This document shows, piece after piece, positions 14,290 to 24,286 of a DNA stretch of 40,620 nucleotides. Below the pieces are notes generated by a model. The model was given only the letters and a program-made list of their open reading frames with translations. It ran no database searches and was not told where the DNA came from. Numbering within the stretch: the first letter of the stretch is position 1; each line of letters begins with the position of its first letter. This DNA comes from an uncultured Prevotella sp. (GTDB taxonomy: Bacteria; Bacteroidota; Bacteroidia; Bacteroidales; Bacteroidaceae). Position numbers and translations under genes: made by a program. The stretch is from positions 1 to 40,620 of the forward strand of contig CAAGPV010000057.1 in NCBI GenBank assembly GCA_900771975.1, written 5' to 3'.

Positions 14290-16803
14290 ATGAAAAATGG
14301 ATTACACCTTTTATGGGCATCGCTGCTAATGGGCACGATGACCGTTTCGGCAAACCCGATTGACGTGGCACAAGCTCAAAGCATAGCCAAGAAGTTTTGC
14401 GCTGAAGCCGTAGTAAAAAACAAAATGCGCAAGGCACCGGCAAATGCAAAGATGAAACTGGTATACAAGTCGCATGGCAAGAAAGCCGACAACAATCTTC
14501 TCTATGCCTTCGACCGCGGAACAGCAAACGGCTTTGTTGTAGTTGCCGGCGACGACCGTGCACCACAGATATTGGGATATACCGACACGGGATCATTCGA
14601 CATCAGCAACATGCCGGAAAATATGCGATGGTGGATTCAACAATACGAACAGCAGATGCGCTATCTGCAGGACAACCCGAAGGCAAGGCTGACGACACCG
14701 AAAAGAAACGTGAACGTTGTGGCTCCGCTGCTCGGAGAGATTGAATGGAATCAGGAGAGTCCATACAACGCCAACTGCCCGTATATGTCGTATTACGACG
14801 AGGACAATGAGGAAACCGTGAGCGGAAAGGCTCCTACAGGTTGTGTAGCAACAGCTCTCGCCCAGGTGATGCGCTACCACAAGTGGCCTAATGAGAGTAA
14901 AGGCAACATCTCGTATACTACATACACGCTGAAACAGAACATCACGGCAGACCTTAATGCTACATACAATTGGGACCTGATGTTGCCTACATACACTGGA
15001 GTGACGGCAACCGACGAACAGAAGGCTGAAGTGGCAAAACTGATGTATAACGTAGGAGCGGCTCTACAGAGTGACTACACGCCTTCGGGAACAGGAGCAA
15101 CGGACGTTGACGTGGTGCCAACGCTCGTCAGATACTTCAACTACGACCCAGGGGCTCGTTACGTGCAGCGCGACTATACAGCGGTGAACCTCTATGAGCA
15201 GGGGCTCATCAACGAGATTGAAGCCGGCAGGCCAGTGCCTTACGGTGGTGTAACAAAGAAGAACGAAGGCCACTTCTTTGTGCTCGACGGCATCAACGAA
15301 GACGGCTACTACCATATCAATTGGGGATGGGGCGGACTATCAAACGGCTACTTCCTCATTTCTTCCCTCGACCCAGACGCACAGGGAGTGGGCGGTTCCA
15401 CATCAACTTACACGGCGTTTAAATATCATCAGCTCTATATCTCCGGACTGCAAAAGCCTCAGGAGGGATCAAAGACGGGTTGGAACATTATGGCCGACGA
15501 CATCTCAAAGATTAACGACACATACGCTAAGGGAGACGAGATAAATACAACCATATATGACGCTTACAACAATTCCTGCTCCTATGACACGTTGAAGTGC
15601 AAACTCTACTGGGACATCTATGACTCTGAGGGAACTATTATTGAAAAGAATTTCATCAAGAACGACACACTTGCCCTTAACTATGGCTTCGACAAGCTCA
15701 CCACGAACTTTAAAATTCCTGCCGACATCGCCGATGGCGAATATACAGTAAAGCTCGACTTCATACAGGCGGAAGATGACTATACCGAGATACACAATGT
15801 GGCGATGAAGGCTGGCGCTAACAAATACTACAAAATAAATGTAGAAGGCGACGAAGTGAACGTTTCTACCGCTGCAGGCTTGAAGCTCAGCATCGAAAGC
15901 GTTACACCTGAAAGATTAAAGGCCGGTGAGACTTCCGACCTGAAGGTGACGTTCAAGAACACAGGCGAAGACTATGTGGGCGATTTCTATTTCTACCTCT
16001 ACGTAAACGGCAAGAAGAATGTTTACCCGAACTATACCAGTCCGCGACGCATCGTGTCGATTCCAGCAAATAGCACAGTAACCTTGAAGTTTGAGGAGAA
16101 CATCCCCGAAAAGCTCGTGACCGATGACGACTACGTGCTTCAGTTCTACTACTACACCACAGACGAAGACGAATATACAGACCAGGTGAAAGCAGGCAAG
16201 ACAACGATTGGCGTGGACGGTGCGGCTAAGCCGGCAGCCCTATATATCCTTGACGATATACAGGCAGTTAACGAGACCGATGGCAAAGTACCAATGAATG
16301 ACATCCAACTGGGTGTGAACTTCGAGAACGAGGGCGCAGAATATAACGCTCCCATCATCGTCAAGGCCACATCCGATGATGACTGGTCGTTTGAGGACTC
16401 ATTCACAACCGACACCATCAACGTGCCTGCCGACTGCAATGGTAAATATGTTATCCTCAAAGGTGCGCTGACAAACGTTGAAGAGGGAAAGACCTATGAA
16501 CTCTGCATCTATACCAACGATAATGAATTTATCGACCCGTCATACTGCAACGGCGTGAATGTTACAATAGCTTCCAACACTACAGCAATCAACATGACCA
16601 TAGTCGGGAAAGGCATTATTCTCAGCAACAACACGGTCAGCGCAGCAGACGCATCGCAAATTGCGCTCTTCGATATCAACGGTTCGCTCATCAACAAAGT
16701 GAACGGCAACAAGCTTTCAATAGAAAACGTACACAAGGGATGTTATCTCATAAGAGTAAACGGAGAGAACGGCACAGAAGTGAAGAAGATTATCGTGAAA
16801 TAG
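14290..16803 (+). CDS. Secreted C10-family cysteine protease (streptopain/interpain-like)
   Basis: 837 residues. A signal peptide (residues 1-21) is followed by a Spi-type prodomain (~22-140; YAFDRGTANGFVVVAGDDRA). The C10 catalytic domain has Cys185 in APTGCVATALAQVMRYHKWP and His328 in GHFFVLDGINEDGYYHINWG; the HINWGWGG segment supplies the usual Asn and Trp. Residues ~400-760 are beta-rich Ig-like modules. The end (ALFDINGSLINKVNGNKLSI, ending KKIIVK) is a T9SS sorting tail. Interpain A of Prevotella intermedia is of similar length and layout. The zymogen is expected to be exported, then to cut itself and host or dietary proteins. Followed after 72 nt by the fibronectin-type gene. Confidence 0.93.
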   Translation: MKNGLHLLWASLLMGTMTVSANPIDVAQAQSIAKKFCAEAVVKNKMRKAPANAKMKLVYKSHGKKADNNLLYAFDRGTANGFVVVAGDDRAPQILGYTDTGSFDISNMPENMRWWIQQYEQQMRYLQDNPKARLTTPKRNVNVVAPLLGEIEWNQESPYNANCPYMSYYDEDNEETVSGKAPTGCVATALAQVMRYHKWPNESKGNISYTTYTLKQNITADLNATYNWDLMLPTYTGVTATDEQKAEVAKLMYNVGAALQSDYTPSGTGATDVDVVPTLVRYFNYDPGARYVQRDYTAVNLYEQGLINEIEAGRPVPYGGVTKKNEGHFFVLDGINEDGYYHINWGWGGLSNGYFLISSLDPDAQGVGGSTSTYTAFKYHQLYISGLQKPQEGSKTGWNIMADDISKINDTYAKGDEINTTIYDAYNNSCSYDTLKCKLYWDIYDSEGTIIEKNFIKNDTLALNYGFDKLTTNFKIPADIADGEYTVKLDFIQAEDDYTEIHNVAMKAGANKYYKINVEGDEVNVSTAAGLKLSIESVTPERLKAGETSDLKVTFKNTGEDYVGDFYFYLYVNGKKNVYPNYTSPRRIVSIPANSTVTLKFEENIPEKLVTDDDYVLQFYYYTTDEDEYTDQVKAGKTTIGVDGAAKPAALYILDDIQAVNETDGKVPMNDIQLGVNFENEGAEYNAPIIVKATSDDDWSFEDSFTTDTINVPADCNGKYVILKGALTNVEEGKTYELCIYTNDNEFIDPSYCNGVNVTIASNTTAINMTIVGKGIILSNNTVSAADASQIALFDINGSLINKVNGNKLSIENVHKGCYLIRVNGENGTEVKKIIVK

Positions 16804-16804
16804 C

Positions 16805-16837
16805 AAGTGTTCATAAGGAAGTCAAATGAGAACACTT
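16805..16837 (+). terminator. Weak hairpin between the protease and the next gene
   Basis: AAGTGTTC (16805-16812) pairs with GAACACTT (16830-16837) around 17 nt. It may be an attenuator, since the next gene follows closely on the same strand. Confidence 0.4.
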
Positions 16838-16875
16838 ACCTCCTTATTTTAAAATAAAAGAAAACATCTAACATA

Positions 16876-19800
16876 ATGATAAAGAAAAGCATAAAGCATT
16901 TATGGCTTTGTATGATGTGTTTTGTGTTAGCGACTTCAATGCCGGCTACATCACAAAACACCACATCAACTCAACCATTTATGGCTTCCCACTATGGTGT
17001 AGCTATTCAGGGAGCGTGTATATACTCCGCGCCATGGAACAATCTGCCCGAAGACGAACTCACCCCGATGGGCATCTACCAAATGGAACAGAGCGACGGA
17101 TATGCAATAAAACCGTTTCTCATCAACAGTGCCGTATATTCCAACGGCGGCGGTGCATTCATCGGCAACGACTTCTGGTTCGTCTGGAAACAACGTGACC
17201 CTACAGGGCAGATTACACTGTGCCAACGCGAGAAGTTTGACCTGACTACCGGCAAGCGCGAAAACCTGGGTTTATGCACCAACGACCTTATAGCTACTGC
17301 TGCCGGGACAGCCGTAGACCCTACAACAGGCGACGTGTACGGTATATTCTGGGACTCTGAGAATATGTCGAGCCGTGAACTTGGCATCATCGACTATCCC
17401 AACGGTACGCGCACAACGATAGCCACCATCAGCCAGCCTCTCTATGCCCTCTGCTGCGACAAGACGGGACAACTCTATGCCGTTACGCAGTCGGGTAAAC
17501 TGGTAAAAGTGGACAAGACCGATGGCATGCTGACCGAGGTGGGCAACACAGGCATCAAGCCTAACGTGATGCAAGCTGCCGCCATCGACACCTACACGAA
17601 TAAGATGTACTGGACGGCTATCTATAAAAATGCCGCTGGCAAAGACGAAGCTGGCCTGTATGAAGTGGATCTCGCTACAGCACAGGCAACAAAACTTGCC
17701 TCCTACCCTAACCTCGATGAGTTTTCTGCCTTGCGCATCCTCGCCCCAAAAGCGAAAGATGACGCTCCGGCTCCGGCAACCGACCTTACTGCCGTTTTCA
17801 ACAAGGCTTCAACAAGCGGAACCGTTTCGTTCAAGCTTCCGACAGAATCGTTTGCAGGAATAGCAATCACTGGCGAACTGACGTATAGCGTGAGCATCGA
17901 TGGCGAAAGTAAAGCTACGGGAAATGGCGAAGCTGGCAAGGAAGTATCTGTAAACGTTTCAACATCTACCGGTCTGCACAGTATCTCAGTAGTGGTGAGC
18001 AACAACGTAGGCAATAGCCCTGTAGCCTCTATAAGCAAATACACGGGCTACGACAAGCCTTTGGCGCCAACCAACGTAAAACTGTCTATCGACGAGGCTG
18101 CGAACAAGGCTCACCTATCGTGGACTGCTCCCACACTGGGTGAGAACAACGGATATATAGACACAGAGAACTTGACCTACAACATCGTTCGCCATCCTGA
18201 CGAAAAGGAGCTGAACAATATCAGTGCAACATCTCTCGACGATGAGCTAACGCCAGCCACAGCAATGATGTACAGCTACGACGTGATAGCCGTGAACCAC
18301 TCACACAAAGGCAAGGCGGCAACCTCCAACGCTGTGATGTACGGCAACGGATACGAGGTGCCATGGACGGAAAAGTTTGATAATGCCTCGTCGCTCAACA
18401 TGTTTACAATCATCGACGCCAACAACGACGGTTCAACATGGGCATGGTCAAGATTCAAGACAAAAGCTGTTACCTATACCTATAACAACAAGAATGCAGC
18501 AGACGACTGGCTCATCACTCCACCGATAGCCCTGAAAGCCGGAAAGAAATACAAGTTGACATTCGATGAGCACGTGACGAACTCAAAATATCCGGAAAAA
18601 CTGGAGATTAAATATGGCAAAGGCACAGACCCTACAGCATACACCGTGGCAATGCAGAAGACCACATACACAAACGACAGCTTTGAGCCTCAAACTGTTT
18701 ATATCACCCCAGAGGCTGACGGCAACTACCACTTTGGCATTTCATGCCTGCAGTGATGCCAATAGCGGACTACTGTATCTCGACAATATGGCTATCGACA
18801 TTGAACCAGAGGTTACCGCACCTGCTGCCGTGGACGAGGTGAAGGCGAGTGCTGCAGAATATGGTGCAAACCCTGTGACGATTTCCTTCAAGGCTCCACA
18901 GAAGGCAATCAACGGCAGTATGCTTCAGTCAATAGAAAAAATTGAGATGAAGGTGAAGAATGGCGATGTAATAAAGGATTTTGAGTCACCAGCTCCTGGC
19001 GAGCTCCTTTCGTGCAACGACGAAAATGCATCTAAAGGTATAAATAGCTATATCATCACGGCATACAACGAGAGTGGTGCCGGCATCCGCACTGAGGTGA
19101 CAGCCTTTGTAGGCAACGACGCCCCGTCGGCTCCGCTAAATATCACGGCAAGCGGAAACGAGGACGGAACGTTAAAACTCACATGGACCGCCCCGGAGAA
19201 AGGCAAGAACGGAGGATACATCAATAAGTCGCAACTCTCTTACTCTGCATATACCGTGGACGACGAAGGTTATGCTGACCTGTTTGAGGAAAACATTAAG
19301 GGCAACAGCATCAGTCTTGCTGAACTCGACAATACCGGTGACCAGCGCTTTGAATTCTTCGGTGTATCGGCTACAAACAAAGAGGGTGAGAGCGACATCA
19401 TGCCGTCAAACGTTGTCATTATGGGAGACGCCTATACGCTTCCTTTCGCCGATTCCTTCGCTAATGGCAAACTTGCCTATGACATGTGGTATAGCGAGCG
19501 AACCGGGGCAAACGGCTTTGCACTAAGCAGCAACACCTCTGCCGACAACGACGGTGGATGCATTGCTTTCCAGGCTGCCGAGGCAAAAGCTATTGCTTCG
19601 TTCTGTTCTGGAAAGATTGTATTGGGCAATTGTGATAGCCCTGTGCTCACATTCGACTATTACGTTCAGCCAGGGGTTGAAGATATTCTCCTTGCCGAGA
19701 TTAACCGTGCCTATATTGACACAACGATAGTAAAGACTATCGATGTTAGTAAGGAAACGGGAGCTACCGGATGGCGCCACGCTGTGGTAAGCCTGCAACA

Positions 19801-20038
19801 ATTCCGACAAGCACCTTACATCCAACTCGCATTCTTGGCTCAAATAGCCAAAGTTGGCGACACAATGATGATAGACAACATCAGAATTGAAAACAATCCG
19901 GCACTTTCTGTCAATGGTATCATAACAGAAAAGACTGGTTGTGACAAAGTTTACGACCTTAACGGAATACAACAAAATGCCGGTAATTTACATAAGGGAA
20001 TATATATAATAGGTAATAAGAAAATGGTGTTGAAATAA
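16876..20038 (+). pseudogene. Large secreted fibronectin/choice-of-anchor protein split by a one-base frameshift
   Basis: Two frames join into one ~1053-residue protein. The first (16876-18756) has a signal peptide (CMMCFVLATSMPATS), a propeller-like N-terminal part (residues ~60-290; NDLIATAAGTAVDPTTGDVY) and fibronectin-III and jelly-roll-type domains. It reads DGNYHFG and then stops out of frame at 18754. The second frame resumes with FHACSDANSGLLYLDNMAID, exactly the expected continuation, and runs through more fibronectin modules to a T9SS tail (VYDLNGIQQNAGNLHKGIYI, ending KKMVLK). Removing one A near 18739 restores the frame. Both halves are otherwise clean, so the lesion is recent, phase-variable or a sequencing error. 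It lies 72 nt behind the C10 protease, probably co-transcribed. If unrepaired, the product lacks its export tail. Confidence 0.85.
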
Positions 20039-20062
20039 AACATACCCACACTACTATTGATG

Positions 20063-20100
20063 AAAGTTGGAGGAAAACAGTCTTGTTTTCCTCCAACTTT
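20063..20100. terminator. Strong hairpin terminator
   Basis: AAAGTTGGAGGAAAACA pairs with TGTTTTCCTCCAACTTT over 17 bp around a 4-nt loop, just after the fibronectin-type gene. Confidence 0.85.
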
Positions 20101-20205
20101 CGTTTTCTAACCTCTCACAATATAATTGATGGGTGGGTGAATAGCAAAGAGATAAGCGGGCAAAAGATTTTGCACCGTAACGTCTGCCCTTCGGCAAATT
20201 TGTAT

Positions 20206-20213
20206 TAACTTTG
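20206..20213 (+). promoter_or_regulatory. -7 box before the IspD-like fragment
   Basis: TAACTTTG matches the consensus 47 nt before the ATG at 20260. It is probably the surviving promoter of the lost gene. Confidence 0.4.
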
Positions 20214-20259
20214 CTCAAAAGCTATTCTCACGCAGAAAATCACAATACACAAGACAAAC

Positions 20260-20388
20260 ATGAAAAGAAACATAGCCATTATACTGGCTCGAGGCGTGGG
20301 GTCACACCTCTTGCCCACACCAAAGCAGTTCTTAAAGGTGGCGAGCAAGATGGTGATGGAAAGTGAGCAGACGAAAGAAAACGGGTGA
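20260..20388 (+). pseudogene. Head of an IspD/TarI-like cytidylyltransferase
   Basis: 42 codons ending in TGA: MKRNIAIILARGVGSHLLPT, then PKQFLKVASKMVM. This matches the start of IspD-type nucleotidyltransferases (MxxIAVILAGGxGSRxGxxxPKQFLxVxGKxV). Two signature positions are changed (the Gly-Gly pair to Arg-Gly, and Ser-Arg to Ser-His), which would damage CTP binding, and nothing of the remaining ~190 residues follows. It is a dead 5' fragment. Confidence 0.65.
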
Positions 20389-20416
20389 AACGAAACAAGA
20401 ACTCACAAAATGAAGA

Positions 20417-20952
20417 ATGAGTAAACACAGAACTAAAATGTTGTCGGCACTGCTTGTCGTAATTGCGGCATCCTTATCATTAACGTTCGCCTGCTCGGGC
20501 GACAGGCATCCTACAGACATCAATGAAAAGATTGCGGACAAAAAAAGGGCATGACCATCGACATGCTCATGGCGCAAGGAAACGAGTGCTACCACAAGGG
20601 ACAACTCGACTAGGCGCTTGTGTGCTTTACCACAATAGCAGCACGCTACAACCCAGAGATACACGACTCGGCATATCAGGCCAAGGCTGGCATTGTATTC
20701 AACCACATGGGACATCTGCTCATCATGAAGTCCGATTATCCAGGGGCATTCAAATGTTTTCTAAAGACACAGCAGACCAATGACTCGGCGGCATGTAGCC
20801 GCGCTGACCTCTACTGTGGAATAATATTCGCACTCTACGGCCACAAGGAAAGCAGCGCGGATTACTACAAAAGAGCTTTTTACTACGCGTTGCGCCACAA
20901 TAATGTGCCAGATGCCGTGACGGCTTATTTCAATGTGGCAAGCAGCCCACAC
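20417..20952 (+). pseudogene. Broken TPR lipoprotein related to the regulator at 12411
   Basis: Starts MSKHRTKMLSALLVVIAASL with a lipobox-like LTFAC, then loses frame at a run of seven A (near 20540). It continues in another frame as MLMAQGNECYHKGQLD, TAG, ALVCFTTIAARYNPEIHDSA, and TPR-like helices (ADYYKRAFYYALRHNNV). The repeats resemble the regulator at 12411 (LMNRGRKYLLSGEKPDSALI, CYTIITSRY). At least one frameshift, one TAG and a 3' truncation disable it. The transmembrane and AraC parts are absent. Confidence 0.65.
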
Positions 20953-21127
20953 ACACGAAGCCAAGTACTATCCTAAGGGAGTTGACGGATGCCGCTACCC
21001 AGTATATGTAGGAGGCGGATACAATAAGGACGATGCCACAGTGGCTGTACTGACCTTCCGTGGCGGCAAACTTAGCATGCGTGTATTGTCAGACAATCCC
21101 GACACACGCTGGACTCTGAACGAATAA
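20953..21127 (+). pseudogene. Unidentified C-terminal fragment
   Basis: A third frame reads YYPKGVDGCRYPVYVGGGYN, then VAVLTFRGGKLSMRVLSDNP and ends DTRWTLNE, TAA. It has a protein-like composition but no start of its own, and directly follows the TPR remnant. The family is not recognised. Confidence 0.35.
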
Positions 21128-21218
21128 TAATAAAGCTTATCCCGAACGGTTCCCGAAGGAATACCCAATAAAAATACAATAAGAAAAAAGGTAACAGTTC
21201 AGAATTATCTTTACTTAT

Positions 21219-21256
21219 TGTAGGAGGGTATGGCAAGGATGCCATACCCTCCTACA
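21219..21256. terminator. Strong bidirectional hairpin
   Basis: TGTAGGAGGGTATGGCA pairs perfectly with TGCCATACCCTCCTACA (17 bp, 4-nt loop). It lies downstream of the minus-strand exported-protein operon and also ends the plus-strand graveyard. Confidence 0.85.
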
Positions 21257-21295
21257 GATTGTCGCTCATATATTAAAAATATGAACTGATTGCTT

Positions 21296-22717
21296 TTACT
21301 TGCGCTTAGCCACGCCAGCCACACGGCCATTCATCGGAGCCATGCCCTTGGTGGCGCTTGCCTTGGCAGAAGCCTTTACGGGGAAGGTGCGTGAGAGGAT
21401 GTCCCAGTTCTCTTCCTCGCCGAGGTGTGAGTGGAAGGTTGCGCGTGTTACTGTTGTGCCGAACTCATCGGTCACAGCAAGCACAGCCACATACCATCCG
21501 CGCTCGTCGTCGGTGAAGGTCTTCTTATAGCTGAAAGTGTTGCCAAGGGCCTTCACAGAGTCGGTCACGTCAACAGCCTGGTCGGCTGTAGCCATATAGT
21601 CGGCCCATGCATCCGACGGCTGGTTGTACTTGTAGTCGTCGCCTTCCTTGATCTTCATGAGTTCGTTGAGCGCGTCGTCCCATTCGTCAGACTTCATAAG
21701 CAACATCTTGGCAGACTTAATCTCCTCGGCCTTCGACTTGATGCTATACTGGATGGCAAGCTCACCATCCACACACATCTTGTTGGTGATGTCCACCACG
21801 GGGCAATCGTTGCTTACCGACGGCTTGAGGTGGAGATTCTTGATTTCAGCCTTCACCCAGTCGCCGTTGCCGTCGATGCCGAGAGCATAGAAGTTATAGT
21901 CGGCTTCCTTGCCCACATTCCACACATGCTCATCATCGGTGAGAGTGTTCCACTGCTCGCGTGTGAACTGGTTCGACTGTGTGAACATGAGGTAGTCGTA
22001 GCTGTAGGTGTTGATGAACTCGTCGATAGAGGCTGATGTGCCGAACACGAAATACAACGAGCCGATGCCCTCGCCCGACTGCACGTCAAACCAAGCATTG
22101 CCATTGTCGTTCACGCCCTTATACTCCACAGTAAGAGTCTCGCTGCTCACGCCAGGGTCCTTTGTGCGCACCATCACGTAGTTGATGTCGTTGTCGAGCG
22201 AAGGCTCGTCGCCATTCATTGTGATACCTGCGGTGACGAGATAATACTCCTGTCCGCCTGGGATGAAGTTGATTTCGCCTGAAGAATCCTTCTCGCCGTC
22301 CTTGATGGTGAACGCCTGAGTACCCATCGACACCTCGCCATATCCTGCATAGATCAGAGTGCGGAAGATATTGTTGAGAGCCTCCTTGTCGTTCTCGTCG
22401 AAGTAGTTGTTCATCTGGATAGAGAGCAACTCCACATACGACTTCTTGAGCAGCACGTGGCTATACAGTTTGTCGGCCTCCTTAGTCTCCACCTTGTACG
22501 ACACGTAGTTCTTGCCCACCTCAGTAGACACAACCTCCACGTCCTTCTGTACGGGTACTCCCTCGGGGCGTCCGAAAGCGATATAATCGTCGGCGCCGAG
22601 CTTCACAGTCTCAACAGTTTGATCGCCCTTGTTGAGCATTACCTTCTGCTGCGCCTGTGCGTTGCACGCGAAAGAGGCGGCAGCGAGTATGATAGCTGAA
22701 AATATTGTCTTTTTCAT
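21296..22717 (-). CDS. Exported protein of unknown function, third gene of the operon
   Basis: 473 residues with a signal peptide (IFSAIILAAASFACNAQAQ). The mature start QKVMLNKGDQTVETVKLGAD, then DYIAFGRP is a short beta-hairpin element seen at the start of many Bacteroidetes exported proteins and shared in outline with the two genes upstream. The remainder is beta-rich with acidic loops; no catalytic motif is visible. The C-terminus (ATKGMAPMNGRVAGVAKRK) is basic and does not look like a T9SS tail. It follows the second gene by 15 nt. The role is unknown; a surface or periplasmic binding protein is possible. Confidence 0.75.
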   Translation of the reverse strand: MKKTIFSAIILAAASFACNAQAQQKVMLNKGDQTVETVKLGADDYIAFGRPEGVPVQKDVEVVSTEVGKNYVSYKVETKEADKLYSHVLLKKSYVELLSIQMNNYFDENDKEALNNIFRTLIYAGYGEVSMGTQAFTIKDGEKDSSGEINFIPGGQEYYLVTAGITMNGDEPSLDNDINYVMVRTKDPGVSSETLTVEYKGVNDNGNAWFDVQSGEGIGSLYFVFGTSASIDEFINTYSYDYLMFTQSNQFTREQWNTLTDDEHVWNVGKEADYNFYALGIDGNGDWVKAEIKNLHLKPSVSNDCPVVDITNKMCVDGELAIQYSIKSKAEEIKSAKMLLMKSDEWDDALNELMKIKEGDDYKYNQPSDAWADYMATADQAVDVTDSVKALGNTFSYKKTFTDDERGWYVAVLAVTDEFGTTVTRATFHSHLGEEENWDILSRTFPVKASAKASATKGMAPMNGRVAGVAKRK

Positions 22718-22732
22718 TGTCTTTTATCTCCT

Positions 22733-24217
22733 TTACTTTGTAAGTTTTGTGACCTCACCCTCATAGTGTCCCTTAATGTTGCCTCCAAACTTGCTTGCTC
22801 CGAACACCATGAAGTCGAAGTTGCCCTTTCCGGCGTTGAGGGTAGCCTTGATGTTACCGCCTACTGCTATAGATGTGACAGGGTCGCTTGTTGTAGCCTG
22901 GCAATATGTATCACCGCCGTATGCGATAGAGAGCATGGCGTTGATGTCGGTGCCAGAGAATCCGTGGGTCATGTCGTCGTTGATGAAATCATCGGGCACG
23001 GTGAGTACGATGTCGGCGTCGGCCATTCCCTCAACAGTTGTCACGCCCTCCTTGCTTGAGAGGTAAACGGTGTACATGTCGCGGTCTTCGTCGCTGCTGT
23101 CAACCACTACCACGCACGACTTAAGAGTGACGGGCTCGCTGCCAGCCACGGTATACTCGTTTGGCAATGTGAGGTCGTATACGGCAGGAGTGCCACGATA
23201 GAAAGCCTGGAAGCTGCGGTTGCCCTCATTGCCCATGTTCTCAACGTCGATGGTGAGAGTATAGCTGCCGTCGCCACGGTCGAGCACACTCACGTATCCA
23301 GTAGCATTGCCTGTCTTACCGTTGCTGAGAGAAATCTGCTGCGGGTTGTTGATGTCGCTCACGTTGTCGTAGAAAGTAAGCTCATACTCGCGGTTGCCGT
23401 TGATGTCGATGTCGGTGCCGTCCATCTCCTTTGTAGGCACGAAGAGACGTGCATAGTAATATGTATTCACAAGGTCGGTGGCATTATCGATGTTGCCCGG
23501 AGTGAGATAGAAGGCGATGCCGTCTGCCACCTTCTCCTGGAATACAGAGCGCAGCTCCATTGACTTGCCGTCGACATTGAAGAAGTAGGGGTTCTGAGCC
23601 ACCTCAACATACTCACCCTCATACTGTCCGGCAAAAGCCTCGCCGTTCTCAAGAGGCTTGCAGTCGAAGTTCACCTTCAGGTTGTCGTCCTCCATGTTCA
23701 CATAGAGAGAGCCGCCGCTGAAGTAGTCGCTCCACTCGTCAAACGAGAATACGATAGGCTCGTAGTCGTCGTCCTCCTCATACTTCACGGGGTCCATGTA
23801 CATCATCTGGAAGAAGTCTTCTTCCTCGTCGAAATCGTCGGCGAATGTGTCGAAGTTGATGTTCTCGTCGAGCAGGCTCGGAGTCATCACGATCTGCACA
23901 TACTTGTCGGTAGCCACATCAGCCACAGAGCTTACCGACTCCTTCACCGAGAGGTACACATACATATACGCGCCCTGATAGGTTACGAGAGCCGACTTGA
24001 GATTTACCACCTCGTCGCCCACTACCAATGAGTTGCCATCAAGCACCGCCTTCTTGGCGAATGTGATATTGTCTACATCCTTGCCCACCTCATAGGCCGA
24101 CACGATACGTCCGTTCTTCACGACAAACACGCTGTCGGGTACTGCCGCCTTTGCCGCCATAGTCTGCATTGCGAAGCCTAAGATCATAGCGAAAAGGAAT
24201 AATATTTTCTTTGTCAT
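22733..24217 (-). CDS. Exported acidic protein of unknown function, second gene of the operon
   Basis: 494 residues with a signal peptide (ILFLFAMILGFAMQTMAAKA). The first mature segment (SVFVVKNGRIVSAYEVGKDV, then DNITF) is the same N-terminal hairpin element as in the neighbour. Two related halves may be present: VVNLKSALVTYQGAYMYVYL near residue 70 resembles VTLKSCVVVVDSSDEDRDMY near residue 365, each followed by a strand, a VSSVADVATD/VTTVEGMADA turn and a TP/VPDDF stretch, so an internal duplication is likely. It is rich in Asp and Glu (DDFDEEEDFF), which suggests calcium binding. No known domain recognised. Confidence 0.75.
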   Translation of the reverse strand: MTKKILFLFAMILGFAMQTMAAKAAVPDSVFVVKNGRIVSAYEVGKDVDNITFAKKAVLDGNSLVVGDEVVNLKSALVTYQGAYMYVYLSVKESVSSVADVATDKYVQIVMTPSLLDENINFDTFADDFDEEEDFFQMMYMDPVKYEEDDDYEPIVFSFDEWSDYFSGGSLYVNMEDDNLKVNFDCKPLENGEAFAGQYEGEYVEVAQNPYFFNVDGKSMELRSVFQEKVADGIAFYLTPGNIDNATDLVNTYYYARLFVPTKEMDGTDIDINGNREYELTFYDNVSDINNPQQISLSNGKTGNATGYVSVLDRGDGSYTLTIDVENMGNEGNRSFQAFYRGTPAVYDLTLPNEYTVAGSEPVTLKSCVVVVDSSDEDRDMYTVYLSSKEGVTTVEGMADADIVLTVPDDFINDDMTHGFSGTDINAMLSIAYGGDTYCQATTSDPVTSIAVGGNIKATLNAGKGNFDFMVFGASKFGGNIKGHYEGEVTKLTK

Positions 24218-24286
24218 TGTTTTTTCAGTCTTGTACGTAATAAACGATATTTTTCTTTGTACACACTATGCCTTCGTGGCATGGCC

